Below, one piece after another: positions 43,308-53,127 of a stretch of DNA of 64,000 bases (position 1 is its first letter; each line of letters starts with the position of its first letter). The notes under the pieces were generated by a model. The model saw only the letters and a program-made list of their open reading frames with translations, searched no databases and was not told the DNA's origin. This DNA comes from UBA1672 sp964587815 (GTDB taxonomy: Bacteria > Pseudomonadota > Alphaproteobacteria > Micavibrionales > Micavibrionaceae). The stretch is taken from the NCBI GenBank assembly GCA_964587815.1, contig CAZPMH010000003.1, positions 1 to 64,000 of the forward strand, given 5' to 3'. A program made the position numbers and the translations under genes.

Positions 43308-45026
43308 ATGCTCTACGTCATTCGCGTGCCCGACGACGGACAAACACGATGGTTAGCGATAGCGGTTCCCGAAGAACATGAAGATCGTTTCCGATCAGAT
43401 TTCATCCAAGCCATCCTGGACAATTCAACACTGGATTTTGAAAGTTATGAAGCCAGAATTGTTGAACAGGGCCCCCGCGGCCAATCACAACCAACAGAAG
43501 AGCAATATAAATCCTTCGAAGAGGCTTTTGGCGACCACGCATCCAACATTGATGCCCCGCATGATCCAAAACACTTCATTGCAGGACGGCTGGATGACAC
43601 ACTAAAAACAGACAGCAGACCCGTCGGTGAACGCGTTAAACAAGATCAAAAAGTTGCTTTCACCCAAAACGGAACGGCACTTGAACCCTACGAAGGCCTG
43701 CGAAGGTTTTTGATACAAACACGTGACGATATCGAAACCGACAAACACCATATGATGGAAGAGCTCACTTGTGATCTCGCATCCATAATCGAAACAGGCA
43801 TAATTGTAAAAGATTTAAGCACGGGCCATGCCGATCACGTAACAGATCATCTCGCGATGAGTGGGTTTACAATCGCCTCTGCCAGCGCCGCACTTTACCT
43901 TCTTCACAGTTTAAATTCTCAACGCGCTGGTAAAGAGGTCGAATATAAACGCGCGTTAAGAATGTTCCATGAGCATGAAAGAGATAAAAAAGACACGCAA
44001 AACGGCGAAACCAAAGAAGAGCGTTTCGATGTTGCGGACGCAAATCTCGCAAAAAAAATGAGCGCCAGCGGCTTGCAATTCGTAAACCTGTCAAACGAAC
44101 AAAGAAAATTTGACAAGCCCCTCTTCCGCGAAGATGCAAGACAAAGAGGAATCGGCGTGCCCGTAACAGCGCACCTTGTTGCCAGAACAGGACAATTTTT
44201 AAGAAAAGACACAAATGAAAAGCTTGCCGTCACAGGGGATGCCTTATCACATGTTAAATATCACATTGGTCACGGCGTTAGAGGCGTAGCCAAAGAAGCT
44301 GGCCGCCTGACACAAATATACATTGGCAACACAACACGCGTAGGCGAAGTCTGGAAAAGCACTGTTACCGGTTTTCAAGAAGCAAAAGCCCTGCGTGATG
44401 ACGACAGGAAAAAAGAAGGAGAGGAACGCGAAAACGGATCCATCTCAAAAAGAATTAACCACCAAAACGGCACAGCGGACAGCGAAGAAACGGCTGAAGC
44501 AGAAACTCCTGATACGGTCGAGCATCCGCTAACATTAGAAGAACTCGGAAAAGCCAATCTGCAAACAATAGAGGAAATTGGTCACGCAATTGACGCAGAA
44601 GAAAAAGAAGCGCTGATAAGAACAATCAAAGACCAGCAACTTCATGAGAATAACGCACGCCGCGCCAGAACAAGCCTTTGCGTTCAAAGCGTATTCCAAG
44701 CATCGCAAGCGATTTTAGTACCCGTAAAACTCATGAACGAAGAATACAGGCACACAGTCCCCCTAAATATTGTTGCTTTCCTCGGCGCAATGGGCCCGCT
44801 TAAAGGATTCGCTGATGAATTAAGAAGCGAGCGCGCAAAAGCAAACCACAAAAAAGCCGAACGCGCCGAACGCCTTGGCAAATTGCTCAATCTCTTTCCT
44901 GAAGAAAACGATGGTGACTCACCTGATGATCACGATGATATGGGCGGGCATGATTATGACGAAACACCGGGAAGAGAAGAAATAAATGCTGAAGACGAGC
45001 ATGATCACGCCCCCTCCCCCACATAA
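43308..45026 (+). CDS. Large protein of unknown function
   Basis: About 572 residues from ATG 43308 (GAGG five bases upstream); the frame also allows TTG 43263, giving 587. Not recognised. The N-terminal 100 residues look folded (MLYVIRVPDDGQTRWLAIAVPEEHEDRFR). Two weakly hydrophobic helices follow, one in DHLAMSGFTIASASAALYLL and one near the C-terminus in VPLNIVAFLGAMGP. Long charged helical stretches fill the middle, and the end is very acidic and His-rich (DDHDDMGGHDYDE). No signal peptide. It stands alone between the tRNA cluster and olsB. Confidence 0.78.
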   Translation: MLYVIRVPDDGQTRWLAIAVPEEHEDRFRSDFIQAILDNSTLDFESYEARIVEQGPRGQSQPTEEQYKSFEEAFGDHASNIDAPHDPKHFIAGRLDDTLKTDSRPVGERVKQDQKVAFTQNGTALEPYEGLRRFLIQTRDDIETDKHHMMEELTCDLASIIETGIIVKDLSTGHADHVTDHLAMSGFTIASASAALYLLHSLNSQRAGKEVEYKRALRMFHEHERDKKDTQNGETKEERFDVADANLAKKMSASGLQFVNLSNEQRKFDKPLFREDARQRGIGVPVTAHLVARTGQFLRKDTNEKLAVTGDALSHVKYHIGHGVRGVAKEAGRLTQIYIGNTTRVGEVWKSTVTGFQEAKALRDDDRKKEGEERENGSISKRINHQNGTADSEETAEAETPDTVEHPLTLEELGKANLQTIEEIGHAIDAEEKEALIRTIKDQQLHENNARRARTSLCVQSVFQASQAILVPVKLMNEEYRHTVPLNIVAFLGAMGPLKGFADELRSERAKANHKKAERAERLGKLLNLFPEENDGDSPDDHDDMGGHDYDETPGREEINAEDEHDHAPSPT

Positions 45027-45129
45027 AATGCTCACGTCCAAATATTCAACGATTTATCTTGACCCATACAAGCTAATCCTTAGGATAAAAACATAAATTC
45101 ACATTTTATGAGCGCTCCGTAAATTTCGC

Positions 45130-45957
45130 ATGAAGACACCGCAAACGATATCATCGCCAAGCACTGATCCGCTGAATGCGACCGTCAGGCTAGCGAAATC
45201 CGAAGATGAGATAAAAAGAGCGCAAGAGCTTCGTTACGAAGTTTTCTATAACGAGTATAAAGCCAAGCCAACAGAAGAGATGGAGCGCGAAAAAAGAGAT
45301 TTTGATGCGCTTGATAACATAACAGATCACCTCATTGTCCTTGTAACTCCACCCGGCTCGGACGAACAAAAAATCATTGGCACATACAGACTACTCAGAC
45401 AGGACGTAGCAAGAAAACACAACACGGCATTCTATTCTTCCCAAGAATACGAAATCGACAAGCTGATTTCAGCACACAAAAATGTGCTAGAATTGGGAAG
45501 GTCTTGCGTTCTTGCAGAATACAGAACAAAACCCATACTCAATATGCTTTGGCAAGGGATTGCGGAATATTTCAGAGTGCATGACATCGACCTGCTTTTT
45601 GGCTGCGCCAGCTTTGCGGGAACGGACGTTGATACAATTAAAGACCAGTTATCCTACCTGCATCATTACCATTCAACACCTAACGAGATTAGCCCTAAAG
45701 CCGTGCCTTCTCGTTACGTAAACATGAATATAACCCCGAAAGAGAGTCTGAACGAAAAAAGAATATTCGCCTCTCTGCCACCGCTGATAAAAGGGTACAT
45801 CCGCGCAGGCGCAACAATTGGCGAAGGCGCCGTCATAGATGAACAATTTAACACAATTGATGTCTGCATCGTTGTCAGAACACAACATATCCCGATGCGA
45901 TATATGAAGCACTACGACCGTAAAAACCAGAAGAATACATCAGGGCAAGAGAACTAA
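45130..45957 (+). CDS. olsB: L-ornithine N-alpha-acyltransferase
   Basis: A 275-residue GNAT-related enzyme resembling OlsB and acyl-homoserine-lactone-type synthases: VRLAKSEDEIKRAQELRYEVFYNEY, DFDALDNITDHLIVL, IIGTYRLLRQ, LELGRSCVLAEYRTKPILNMLWQGIAEY, FGCASFAGTD. It transfers a 3-hydroxyacyl chain from ACP to ornithine, forming lyso-ornithine lipid. Its stop overlaps the next start by one base (TAATG), where olsA lies; this pairing supports the call. Confidence 0.9.
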   Translation: MKTPQTISSPSTDPLNATVRLAKSEDEIKRAQELRYEVFYNEYKAKPTEEMEREKRDFDALDNITDHLIVLVTPPGSDEQKIIGTYRLLRQDVARKHNTAFYSSQEYEIDKLISAHKNVLELGRSCVLAEYRTKPILNMLWQGIAEYFRVHDIDLLFGCASFAGTDVDTIKDQLSYLHHYHSTPNEISPKAVPSRYVNMNITPKESLNEKRIFASLPPLIKGYIRAGATIGEGAVIDEQFNTIDVCIVVRTQHIPMRYMKHYDRKNQKNTSGQEN

Positions 45958-46718
45958 TGTCGACACTTAAAGCAGCGATAAAACTGCTTCTATTCACATT
46001 AACTTGTTTATTATTCATACCGATACAATGGTTTTTCATTTTCTTTAAAATAGAAAAACTGACGTTCAAAACAGCCAGACTATGGCACAAATGTATAAGT
46101 TTCATTCTTGCGATAAGAGTAAAGCGCACTGGCGAAATTTATAAAACATCGCAAACGGTATATGTCAGTAATCACATATCTTATCTTGATATCGTTGCCC
46201 TCGGCACAAAACTCGAAGGCTGCTTTGTTGGCAAAGAAGATATCGCAGGCTGGCCGATATTCTCAACACTTGCAAAAATGCAGCACACCGTTTTTATCAG
46301 CAGAAACCCCGCCAAAGCACGACAGGAAGGTGAGAATATGAAAAAAGCGCTTGATCAGGGGCGCAACATCATCTTTTTCCCGGAAGGAACATCAACCATC
46401 GGCGACAGCGTTCGCCCCTTCAAATCAAGCCCCTTTTCTATTGTGGAAACACCCGAAAGAAAAAACATTATGGTTCAACCAATCACCATAAAATTACTGG
46501 AGGCCGATAAACAAAGCGCAATAAATGACACACTTAAAAATATATACGCATGGCATACAGAAATAGACACTCCCCTTGATCAACACCTATGGAATTTTAT
46601 GAAAAACAGGGGCGCAGTCTTGGAAATGCACTTTCACCCTCCCATACGCGCCGGCGATTACGAAAACAGAAAAACACTTGCCAAAGCGTGTCATAAGGTC
46701 GTATCAAATCACCTGTAA
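45957..46718 (+). CDS. olsA: Lyso-ornithine lipid O-acyltransferase (PlsC family)
   Basis: 253 residues: an N-terminal membrane segment (about 7-28, LLLFTLTCLLFIPIQWFFIFF), then acyltransferase motifs VSNHISYLDIVAL (HX4D), FISRN and FFPEGTSTIGD. PlsC-type enzymes acylate lysophosphatidic acid; placement right after olsB, with translational overlap, makes the second step of ornithine lipid synthesis the likely role. An inner-membrane enzyme. Confidence 0.88.
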   Translation: MSTLKAAIKLLLFTLTCLLFIPIQWFFIFFKIEKLTFKTARLWHKCISFILAIRVKRTGEIYKTSQTVYVSNHISYLDIVALGTKLEGCFVGKEDIAGWPIFSTLAKMQHTVFISRNPAKARQEGENMKKALDQGRNIIFFPEGTSTIGDSVRPFKSSPFSIVETPERKNIMVQPITIKLLEADKQSAINDTLKNIYAWHTEIDTPLDQHLWNFMKNRGAVLEMHFHPPIRAGDYENRKTLAKACHKVVSNHL

Positions 46719-46751
46719 ACAAACTTAAAACCAAAAAATCGGGAAAAACAT

Positions 46752-46967
46752 ATGACCTTTTCAGCAGAAGAAATGTCACAACTCAAATCATACTTAGAGC
46801 GCACGTTTAAATGCGACGGCCTTACAGTGAAAAAACGTGAAAAGGCAACAGACTCTATCGAAGTGATGATGAACGGAGAGTTCATCGGCGTAATCTATAA
46901 GCTGGAAGAAGAAGGCGAAACATCTTACGACTTCAATATGGCTATCCTTGATATTGATCTTGTTTAA
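46752..46967 (+). CDS. DUF3126 family protein
   Basis: 71 residues matching the small alphaproteobacterial DUF3126 family: LKSYLERTFKCDGLTVKKR, DSIEVMMNGEFIGVIYKLEEEGETSYDFNMAILDIDL. Function unknown; cytoplasmic. It is 33 bases after olsA on the same strand. Confidence 0.88.
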   Translation: MTFSAEEMSQLKSYLERTFKCDGLTVKKREKATDSIEVMMNGEFIGVIYKLEEEGETSYDFNMAILDIDLV

Positions 46968-47054
46968 CTCTCCACAAGAAAAACAACAATCTTTGCGTAA
47001 AATCAGCTTTTTTTGTAAGCTACAAAAGAATAAAAAGTTTGAAACGGAAAGATA

Positions 47055-47528
47055 ATGCGTCATCCCAAAAATCGAGTTCGATTCTTACCCGCCACGCTAA
47101 TGGCAGGCTTATTCTGCATTTTGATGCCGTTGCAATCAAAAGCAGTGGAGCCTTTAAGCTACCACGAAACACCAACCCCCTACGTACGCGTAAAAGTCAC
47201 CGATTTTTTACAAGAAACTTATGAAACGAAAGTAACAGACTACGTCATCGCCGAAGTTGATTTAAACAATGATGGTGACAAAGAGTTCATACTCAAAAGA
47301 AAATTCTGCGCAAATCAGAATACCCCTTGCATCCACCTGATTTTAGCGAAGGTAAAAGAAGAAATTGTTCTGCTGTCAAATATCAAGGCAAAAAACTTGA
47401 TGATAGCGGGGACAAAAACCTTCGGAATTAAAGACATTCTTGCATTTAAAGACGAAATCAACCAATATAATTTTGACATATATATATGGTCGCCCGGCGA
47501 AAAAAAGTATATAGTTAAAAGATCATAA
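47055..47528 (+). CDS. Exported protein of unknown function
   Basis: 157 residues with a signal peptide (MRHPKNRVRFLPATLMAGLFCIL..., cleavage near QSKA). The mature part has DLNNDGDKEFILKRKFC, a calcium-loop-like DxNxDGDxE motif as seen in FG-GAP/EF-hand-like repeats, and two cysteines (CANQNTPC). It starts the run of three exported proteins; the next gene begins 18 bases after its stop. Family not recognised. Confidence 0.78.
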   Translation: MRHPKNRVRFLPATLMAGLFCILMPLQSKAVEPLSYHETPTPYVRVKVTDFLQETYETKVTDYVIAEVDLNNDGDKEFILKRKFCANQNTPCIHLILAKVKEEIVLLSNIKAKNLMIAGTKTFGIKDILAFKDEINQYNFDIYIWSPGEKKYIVKRS

Positions 47529-47546
47529 CGAAATTTTGAGAGTAAA

Positions 47547-48878
47547 GTGCACCAATTCTTCAGAAAAAATACGGTTTTATTATGCCTGATAACGCTTTGT
47601 GTTTTCTCAAAAATTGACGGAGCAGATGCGGCATGCACACCTGGAATACCATGTGTTGATTACGATATTTATTCTAACGCCGATGCGGCTCGAGACGCTT
47701 CATTAAACGCGCTGAAATCGGGTGTTCCCGCCCCTTATGAAGAAACAGCATGTGATGCGAACTTCATGAACCAGATTTACGCCAATGCGCACATGCAAGC
47801 CAGCCGTGAAGTCATCATGGCACAACAACTCATACACAAGCCCGACAGCGTATTGGAATATACGTGTTTTGATAATCGCATAAAAGCAACGGCAAATCAT
47901 GCCGGAAAACCTTTCAGTGAGGATGACACTTTGTTTGTTGAGCGTCAGGTATGTCTGTCATCCGACGACCAAGCCTTTACTGACGGAACACCGCCAACTT
48001 GTCCCGTTGACACAACACTGGCAGCCGTAAGCGGAACCATTGATCTGTCTGCGTTATTGCAGGATTTCCTAATGGACAACCTACAAACCTACGTTGACAG
48101 CAACTTTAGCCACACATTCATGGGCGAAGCAATCAGCATTGATAATGATATGGATTACAACATCCCCGATGATGATAACTACAGTTATGAATGCACACAC
48201 ATGAGTACAATTTGGAACATCGCAAAATGTGTTGATTTCGGGGAAGATGACCGTTTCCGTTCGTTTAACCATCTTGTTAACTTCGATCCCAGAACAATCC
48301 CCGTCGCTTGTTCTCCCGGCAACGAATCAGACGCCGCTATCGAAGCATCAAGCGATCCGACAAAACTTGACTCAACCGAAGCCGGCGTCGTTTCAGACGG
48401 TGAAGCGTACAACCAAGCTGCTGACTCAGCTCCGAATCCGTGCCCTGCTTCCGGCAGCGCTGTGGGCGGTGTGAACACAGGCTTTTCAAATGATCTGATT
48501 CGTCTGGCAAACAATTGTGATGATGGTGCAAATACGAATCCTTACGCGTCATTCGATATGGCAGAACTTTACGATGAAATCACAAAAGGCATCGGCGAAT
48601 ACGTTGATGGCGCAGGAACGTCAACAGGTGACGTTGTGTGTTCAGATCCGATCCCAACCGGACTTCCCGTTATTTCATACTTCTATGGCCGCACACCCGC
48701 ATTAGGTGTTGGTTTTAACTTTAGAATTATTGGACGTGAAGCAGAACTGCATTACGATCACATTTGCCCGAACCCTGGTTGCTTCTATGACCCTAACCCG
48801 TCATCTTACACAGTTGGGGACCCAATACCGCCATATCCTGGCACGCCATCAGGCCAATGTGTTGATAACTGGTTCTAG
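47547..48878 (+). CDS. Cys-rich exported protein, tandem paralogue 1
   Basis: 443 residues from GTG 47547, with a signal peptide (VLLCLITLCVFSKI..., DAA). The mature part is rich in Cys and Asp. Conserved blocks shared with the gene at 48968: HKPDSVLEYTCFD, the YVDSNFSHTFMG region, YECTHMSTIWNIAKC, DPIPTGLPVI and DHICPNPGCFYDP. It is longer than its neighbour because of extra segments between these blocks. Function unknown. Probably secreted or periplasmic with several disulfides. Confidence 0.82.
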   Translation: MHQFFRKNTVLLCLITLCVFSKIDGADAACTPGIPCVDYDIYSNADAARDASLNALKSGVPAPYEETACDANFMNQIYANAHMQASREVIMAQQLIHKPDSVLEYTCFDNRIKATANHAGKPFSEDDTLFVERQVCLSSDDQAFTDGTPPTCPVDTTLAAVSGTIDLSALLQDFLMDNLQTYVDSNFSHTFMGEAISIDNDMDYNIPDDDNYSYECTHMSTIWNIAKCVDFGEDDRFRSFNHLVNFDPRTIPVACSPGNESDAAIEASSDPTKLDSTEAGVVSDGEAYNQAADSAPNPCPASGSAVGGVNTGFSNDLIRLANNCDDGANTNPYASFDMAELYDEITKGIGEYVDGAGTSTGDVVCSDPIPTGLPVISYFYGRTPALGVGFNFRIIGREAELHYDHICPNPGCFYDPNPSSYTVGDPIPPYPGTPSGQCVDNWF

Positions 48879-48967
48879 GGCAATAAGGACGTAAGGTTTA
48901 AAAAGTTTTTGCCAACGGCACATGAGTTCGTTTAGAATACATAAAGAAGATTAGAGTGAGACACGTA

Positions 48968-49906
48968 ATGAAAACATTTATATACAAACCATACAAAATG
49001 ACCCTTTTGACAATTTTAGGTCTTTTCACGTTTGTTAATATTTCTGCGCCGAATGCATATGCGGGCTCAGTGCCGACAATTGCAGACTCGCCGTGCGACG
49101 CGCTTTACTATGAATCACTCTCCTCCCGCGCATGGCTTGAAGCTCAAAGAGAAATAACACAGAATCAAAATCTCATTCTTAAACCCGACAGTGTCTTCGA
49201 ATATACGTGTTTTGACCGCATGGTTAGAGAGCTGGCCGTTCACGCCCAAGATATGTTGAGTGAGACGAGTTCTTACGGGCAGCCACTGGACACAAACAGT
49301 ATGGATCAAGCTTTACAGAACTTGGTTGGAACATCACTCATCAATTATATCAACGGTAACTTCGGAAGCAAAACCACTGGTGACAGCTACAACCTGTTAT
49401 TCGGCCATGCGGCAGGCACAGGATTATCCCATGAGCCGCAGCCAATAAACACCGGTCCCGGCTACACATGTAATGTCATGGAACTTGTCTGGAATGCTGC
49501 TAAATGTATGAACTTCGCCAGCAACGCAGCAACTGATGGCTTTTTCACGTTCCAAGAATATGCCGCCGGCCCTGATAAAAGAAGGCTCCCTACGACGGCG
49601 GCTGCATGTCCCGACGTTACAACAGCATGGACAAACAACCTCAATAACGCCTTGATTTCCGGTCCATGGACGAACGATCCGATGGAATCATACTTCGACC
49701 TTATAACCCCAACAAACTGCGGTGGCGGTACATGTGCGTGTACAGGTGACCCTGTCCCTACTGGCGTACCGGTTGTACGAACAGGCGCTGACACGGTAAA
49801 TGATTATGAAGAACATATTTGCCTGCAACCTGGTTGTCGTTATCACCCTGGTGGTGTTCTAAACTCTACTGGTGTAACTGCTGCTGCCGGGTGTTACGGA
49901 CGCTAA
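48968..49906 (+). CDS. Cys-rich exported protein, tandem paralogue 2
   Basis: About 312 residues from ATG 48968 (GTG 48956 four codons earlier is possible). Signal peptide ending near NAYAGS. It shares with the preceding gene: LKPDSVFEYTCFD, LINYINGNFGSKTTG, YTCNVMELVWNAAKC, GDPVPTGVPVV and EEHICLQPGCRYHPG. A heptad-free helical block with AWLEAQREITQNQN precedes the first shared motif. Tandem duplication is evident at protein level, well diverged. Function unknown. Followed closely by waaA. Confidence 0.82.
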   Translation: MKTFIYKPYKMTLLTILGLFTFVNISAPNAYAGSVPTIADSPCDALYYESLSSRAWLEAQREITQNQNLILKPDSVFEYTCFDRMVRELAVHAQDMLSETSSYGQPLDTNSMDQALQNLVGTSLINYINGNFGSKTTGDSYNLLFGHAAGTGLSHEPQPINTGPGYTCNVMELVWNAAKCMNFASNAATDGFFTFQEYAAGPDKRRLPTTAAACPDVTTAWTNNLNNALISGPWTNDPMESYFDLITPTNCGGGTCACTGDPVPTGVPVVRTGADTVNDYEEHICLQPGCRYHPGGVLNSTGVTAAAGCYGR

Positions 49907-49941
49907 TTCCAAAACAATAAACTCTTTGAAAAGTAAGTTTC

Positions 49942-51234
49942 TTGCTTAACACATTATACGAAACACTCTCTGCAAATTCAGGAGGCGTTCTTGAGCGCCT
50001 GTTATCAAAACGCCTGAAAAACGGCAAAGAAGACCCCGCCAGAATCTCCGAACGCAAAGGTATAGCATCCGAGAAAAGGCCCCCCGGCTTTCTGCTGTGG
50101 ATTCACGCAGCCAGCGTTGGAGAGGCACAATCCGCATTAAAAATCACCGATAAAATTTATGAATTAGACAACAACATCAACATACTAATGACCACAGGTA
50201 CGCGTACATCAGCGCAACTAATCGCGTCACAAAACAAACCCAATTTAATTCACCAATATGCACCTTTTGATCATCCGCTATGGGTAAATAACTTCTTTAA
50301 CCACTGGCAACCTAATGCCGCGTTATGGGTAGAATCGGAGTTATGGCCCAACATGCTCTCAGCCATACGAAATGCATCAATCCCGGCACTGCTCGTGAAT
50401 GCTCGTCTTTCAGAAAAATCATATAAAAAATGGCGTATGGCCCCATCACTATCAAAGCCAATGCTCAATACTTTTTCAAAAATACTGTGCCAGACAGAAC
50501 AAGATACACATTTTTTCAACGCTTTAGGTAGCAAAAAAACATGCGTAACAGACAACATAAAATATGCCGCCAACCCGTTACCATATGACAAAGAAAAATT
50601 TCATAAGATAAAAAGTCAAATCAACCAACGTGAAGTTATTCTTTACGCCAGCACACACGATAACGAAGAAATAATTGCAGCGAATATACATAACGTACTA
50701 TCTAAAAAATTTCCGAACCTACTCACGATTATTGTCCCAAGGCATCCCGAACGTGGCACAGAGATTCTGAGCGAAGTACAAACAGTCACCGAAAACGCCA
50801 TGCTGCGATCTAAGAATAAGCCCTTGAAAGATAAAACAGGCGTTTATGTCGTTGATACACTTGGCGAATTAGGGCTTTTCTACCGCCTCACCAACATCGC
50901 ATATATCGGCCGCTCTCTAAGCAAAGACGGTGGCGGCGGCCACAACCCCATAGAAGCAGCGCTCCTGAACACCGCAATACTATGCGGCCCTAATGTCCAA
51001 AACCTACAGGATATTTACACTCAAATGATTGATAAAAATGCCATCATTCAAATTGAAAGCCATGAGGAGCTTCAAAACAAACTATCAACACTTCTTCAAA
51101 ACAAAGAGATATGCGAAGAGTACAAACAGAAAGCGATACACTTCGTGGAAACAAAAAACCATATTATTCAAGATGTTATGAAGGATGTAGAAAATATACT
51201 GCTTCCCCAAGCAGAAAACAGCGCAGAAACATGA
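49942..51234 (+). CDS. waaA: 3-deoxy-D-manno-octulosonic acid transferase
   Basis: A 430-residue GT30 Kdo transferase attaching Kdo to lipid IVA. Motifs: LLWIHAASVGEAQSALKI (N-domain, with the Glu base), NILMTTGTRTSAQL, HQYAPFDHPLWVNNFFNHW, WVESELWPNML, and C-domain PRHPERGTEIL, GLFYRLTNIAYIGRSL, GHNPIEAALL. The start is TTG 49942, giving MLNTLYETL. First gene of a waaA-lpxK-lpxL-like run; its stop overlaps lpxK (ATGA). Confidence 0.95.
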   Translation: MLNTLYETLSANSGGVLERLLSKRLKNGKEDPARISERKGIASEKRPPGFLLWIHAASVGEAQSALKITDKIYELDNNINILMTTGTRTSAQLIASQNKPNLIHQYAPFDHPLWVNNFFNHWQPNAALWVESELWPNMLSAIRNASIPALLVNARLSEKSYKKWRMAPSLSKPMLNTFSKILCQTEQDTHFFNALGSKKTCVTDNIKYAANPLPYDKEKFHKIKSQINQREVILYASTHDNEEIIAANIHNVLSKKFPNLLTIIVPRHPERGTEILSEVQTVTENAMLRSKNKPLKDKTGVYVVDTLGELGLFYRLTNIAYIGRSLSKDGGGGHNPIEAALLNTAILCGPNVQNLQDIYTQMIDKNAIIQIESHEELQNKLSTLLQNKEICEEYKQKAIHFVETKNHIIQDVMKDVENILLPQAENSAET

Positions 51235-52262
51235 AAATCAAAACTCCTGCATTCTGGTACAGAGACAATAAGGACCGTCCCAAAATTTGGGAGCACTTGT
51301 TATCGCCACTTAGCCACATCTATAAAGCCTGCGATAAAAAAAACAGAGAAAAACAAACACCCCAAAAAGTCGACGTTCCCGTTATGTGCGTCGGCAATCT
51401 TACAGCAGGCGGCAGCGGCAAAACCCCAACAGCAATCGCTTTAGCGAATATGCTGGTTGAAAAAAATATCGTTAAAACCCCCTACTTTGTGACACGCGGT
51501 TACGGCGGTTCAAATAAAAAAACAAGGCGCATAACGGTTCATGACACTCCATCTGAAACAGGAGATGAACCGATTTTGCTGGTAAAGCATTGTAAAACAA
51601 TAGTTTCAGTGAACCGGTATGACGGCGCACAAATGGCCACTGCAGAGGGCGCTGACCTCATCATTTTGGATGACGGCTTTCAAAATAATTCACTCCACAA
51701 AGATATTTCAATTCTGGTCATCGACGGAAAACGAGGATTTGGAAACAGAAAAATACTACCGGCGGGCCCTTTAAGAGAAACCCCAAGCGCAGGCTTCGAA
51801 AGATCAGATATTGTGATCATCATAGGGGATGACCAACATAAAATTTCACAAGATATACCTGACAAAAGCCCTGTTTTTTTCGCCAACGTCGAGCCGTGTA
51901 CTGATCAAGAAAGAAAACAAAAAAACAAGTACATCGCGTTTGCCGGCCTAGGCATACCTGAAAAATTTAAAGACACACTCATCGAAAATAATTACAGCCT
52001 CATTGATTTTATCCCCTTCCCTGATCACTACAAATATAAGGAAAAAGATCTGGAACAACTGCTAAAACGCGCAGAAACCCAAAACGCCACATTAATCACG
52101 ACAGAAAAAGATATCTTAAGGATTCCCCCAAAATATAGTAAACACATACAAACACTTCCGATCAGACTACGTTTTGAACAAGAAAATGCCTTGTCAGAAT
52201 ATCTGGAAGAAAAAATAAACACCGTGAAGGCAAAAAAGAGAAAGCCTCATGAAAAAAGTTAG
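51231..52262 (+). CDS. lpxK: Tetraacyldisaccharide 4'-kinase
   Basis: About 343 residues from ATG 51231, which overlaps the waaA stop; the longer frame to 51111 lies inside waaA. Motifs: FWYRDNKDRPKIWEHLLSPL, Walker A CVGNLTAGGSGKTPTAIAL, VTRGYGG, GDEPILL, LILDDGFQNNSLHKDISILVID, and AFAGLGIPEKF. It phosphorylates the 4' position of the lipid A disaccharide at the inner membrane. Confidence 0.96.
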   Translation: MKIKTPAFWYRDNKDRPKIWEHLLSPLSHIYKACDKKNREKQTPQKVDVPVMCVGNLTAGGSGKTPTAIALANMLVEKNIVKTPYFVTRGYGGSNKKTRRITVHDTPSETGDEPILLVKHCKTIVSVNRYDGAQMATAEGADLIILDDGFQNNSLHKDISILVIDGKRGFGNRKILPAGPLRETPSAGFERSDIVIIIGDDQHKISQDIPDKSPVFFANVEPCTDQERKQKNKYIAFAGLGIPEKFKDTLIENNYSLIDFIPFPDHYKYKEKDLEQLLKRAETQNATLITTEKDILRIPPKYSKHIQTLPIRLRFEQENALSEYLEEKINTVKAKKRKPHEKS

Positions 52263-53118
52263 ATACGCGTTAGAAGCAATAGGCCTTTACATCCTGTTTG
52301 CTCTATTCAAAATACTGCCCGCTGAAACAGCGTCAAATATCGGCGGAGCCATCGGAAGGCTTATCGGGCCGAAAATGGCCGCCTCAAGAAAAGCATACCG
52401 AAATCTAGAAAACGCCTTTCCCGATATGCAAGCCGAGGACATAGAAGAAACAATCTCAGCTATGTGGGATAATTTAGGAAGAGTAATCGCCGAATATTCC
52501 CATCTGAAAAACATCAGTAAAAACAATACAAGGATTGAGGATAAAGACTATGTTATGAAACTCCTCGATGATGAGCGTCCCATAATATTCATTAGCGCGC
52601 ATTGCGCCAACTGGGAGCTCAACACGGCCTGCATGCTGACGCAGTTAGACAGGAAATGCATTCTGACGTACAGAGAACCGAACAATCCCTGGGTTGCTAA
52701 GCTACTAAACAAAATCAGAACATTTAACGGCACCCTCACCGCCTATGCAAAGTCACCTGAAAGCGCGAAACATATCATGCGCGCCTTGGCCAAAAACAAG
52801 CCGCTTGGCATGTTGATCGATCAAAAACATAATCAAGGAACAGAAGCCCCTTTCTTTGGAATGCCCGCCATGACAAATACGGTGCATATAAAACTGGGAC
52901 AAAAATACAACGCCAGAATGGTCTTCTCCTGCATTGAACGTCTTAACGGCGCAAATTTCAGCGTAAAGCTGACCCCCGAAATCCCTCTATTCGATGATGC
53001 CGGTAAGCCCAGAGACATGATGGATATTATCGCAGATACGCACACAATATTGGAAGATCACATCGCAAAAAACCCCGAACAATGGCTCTGGATCCATCGA
53101 CGATGGAAAAATCATTAA
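52249..53118 (+). CDS. Lipid A biosynthesis lauroyl-type acyltransferase (LpxL/HtrB family)
   Basis: 289 residues: one N-terminal hydrophobic segment (about 8-28), the acyltransferase HX4E motif in ISAHCANWELN, TYREPNNPW, GMLIDQKHNQGTEAPFFGMPA and WLWIHRRWKNH at the C-terminus. It adds a secondary acyl chain to Kdo-lipid A (LpxL or LpxM role not resolved). It overlaps lpxK by 14 bases. Confidence 0.93.
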   Translation: MKKVRYALEAIGLYILFALFKILPAETASNIGGAIGRLIGPKMAASRKAYRNLENAFPDMQAEDIEETISAMWDNLGRVIAEYSHLKNISKNNTRIEDKDYVMKLLDDERPIIFISAHCANWELNTACMLTQLDRKCILTYREPNNPWVAKLLNKIRTFNGTLTAYAKSPESAKHIMRALAKNKPLGMLIDQKHNQGTEAPFFGMPAMTNTVHIKLGQKYNARMVFSCIERLNGANFSVKLTPEIPLFDDAGKPRDMMDIIADTHTILEDHIAKNPEQWLWIHRRWKNH

Positions 53119-53127
53119 AGCAAGAGG

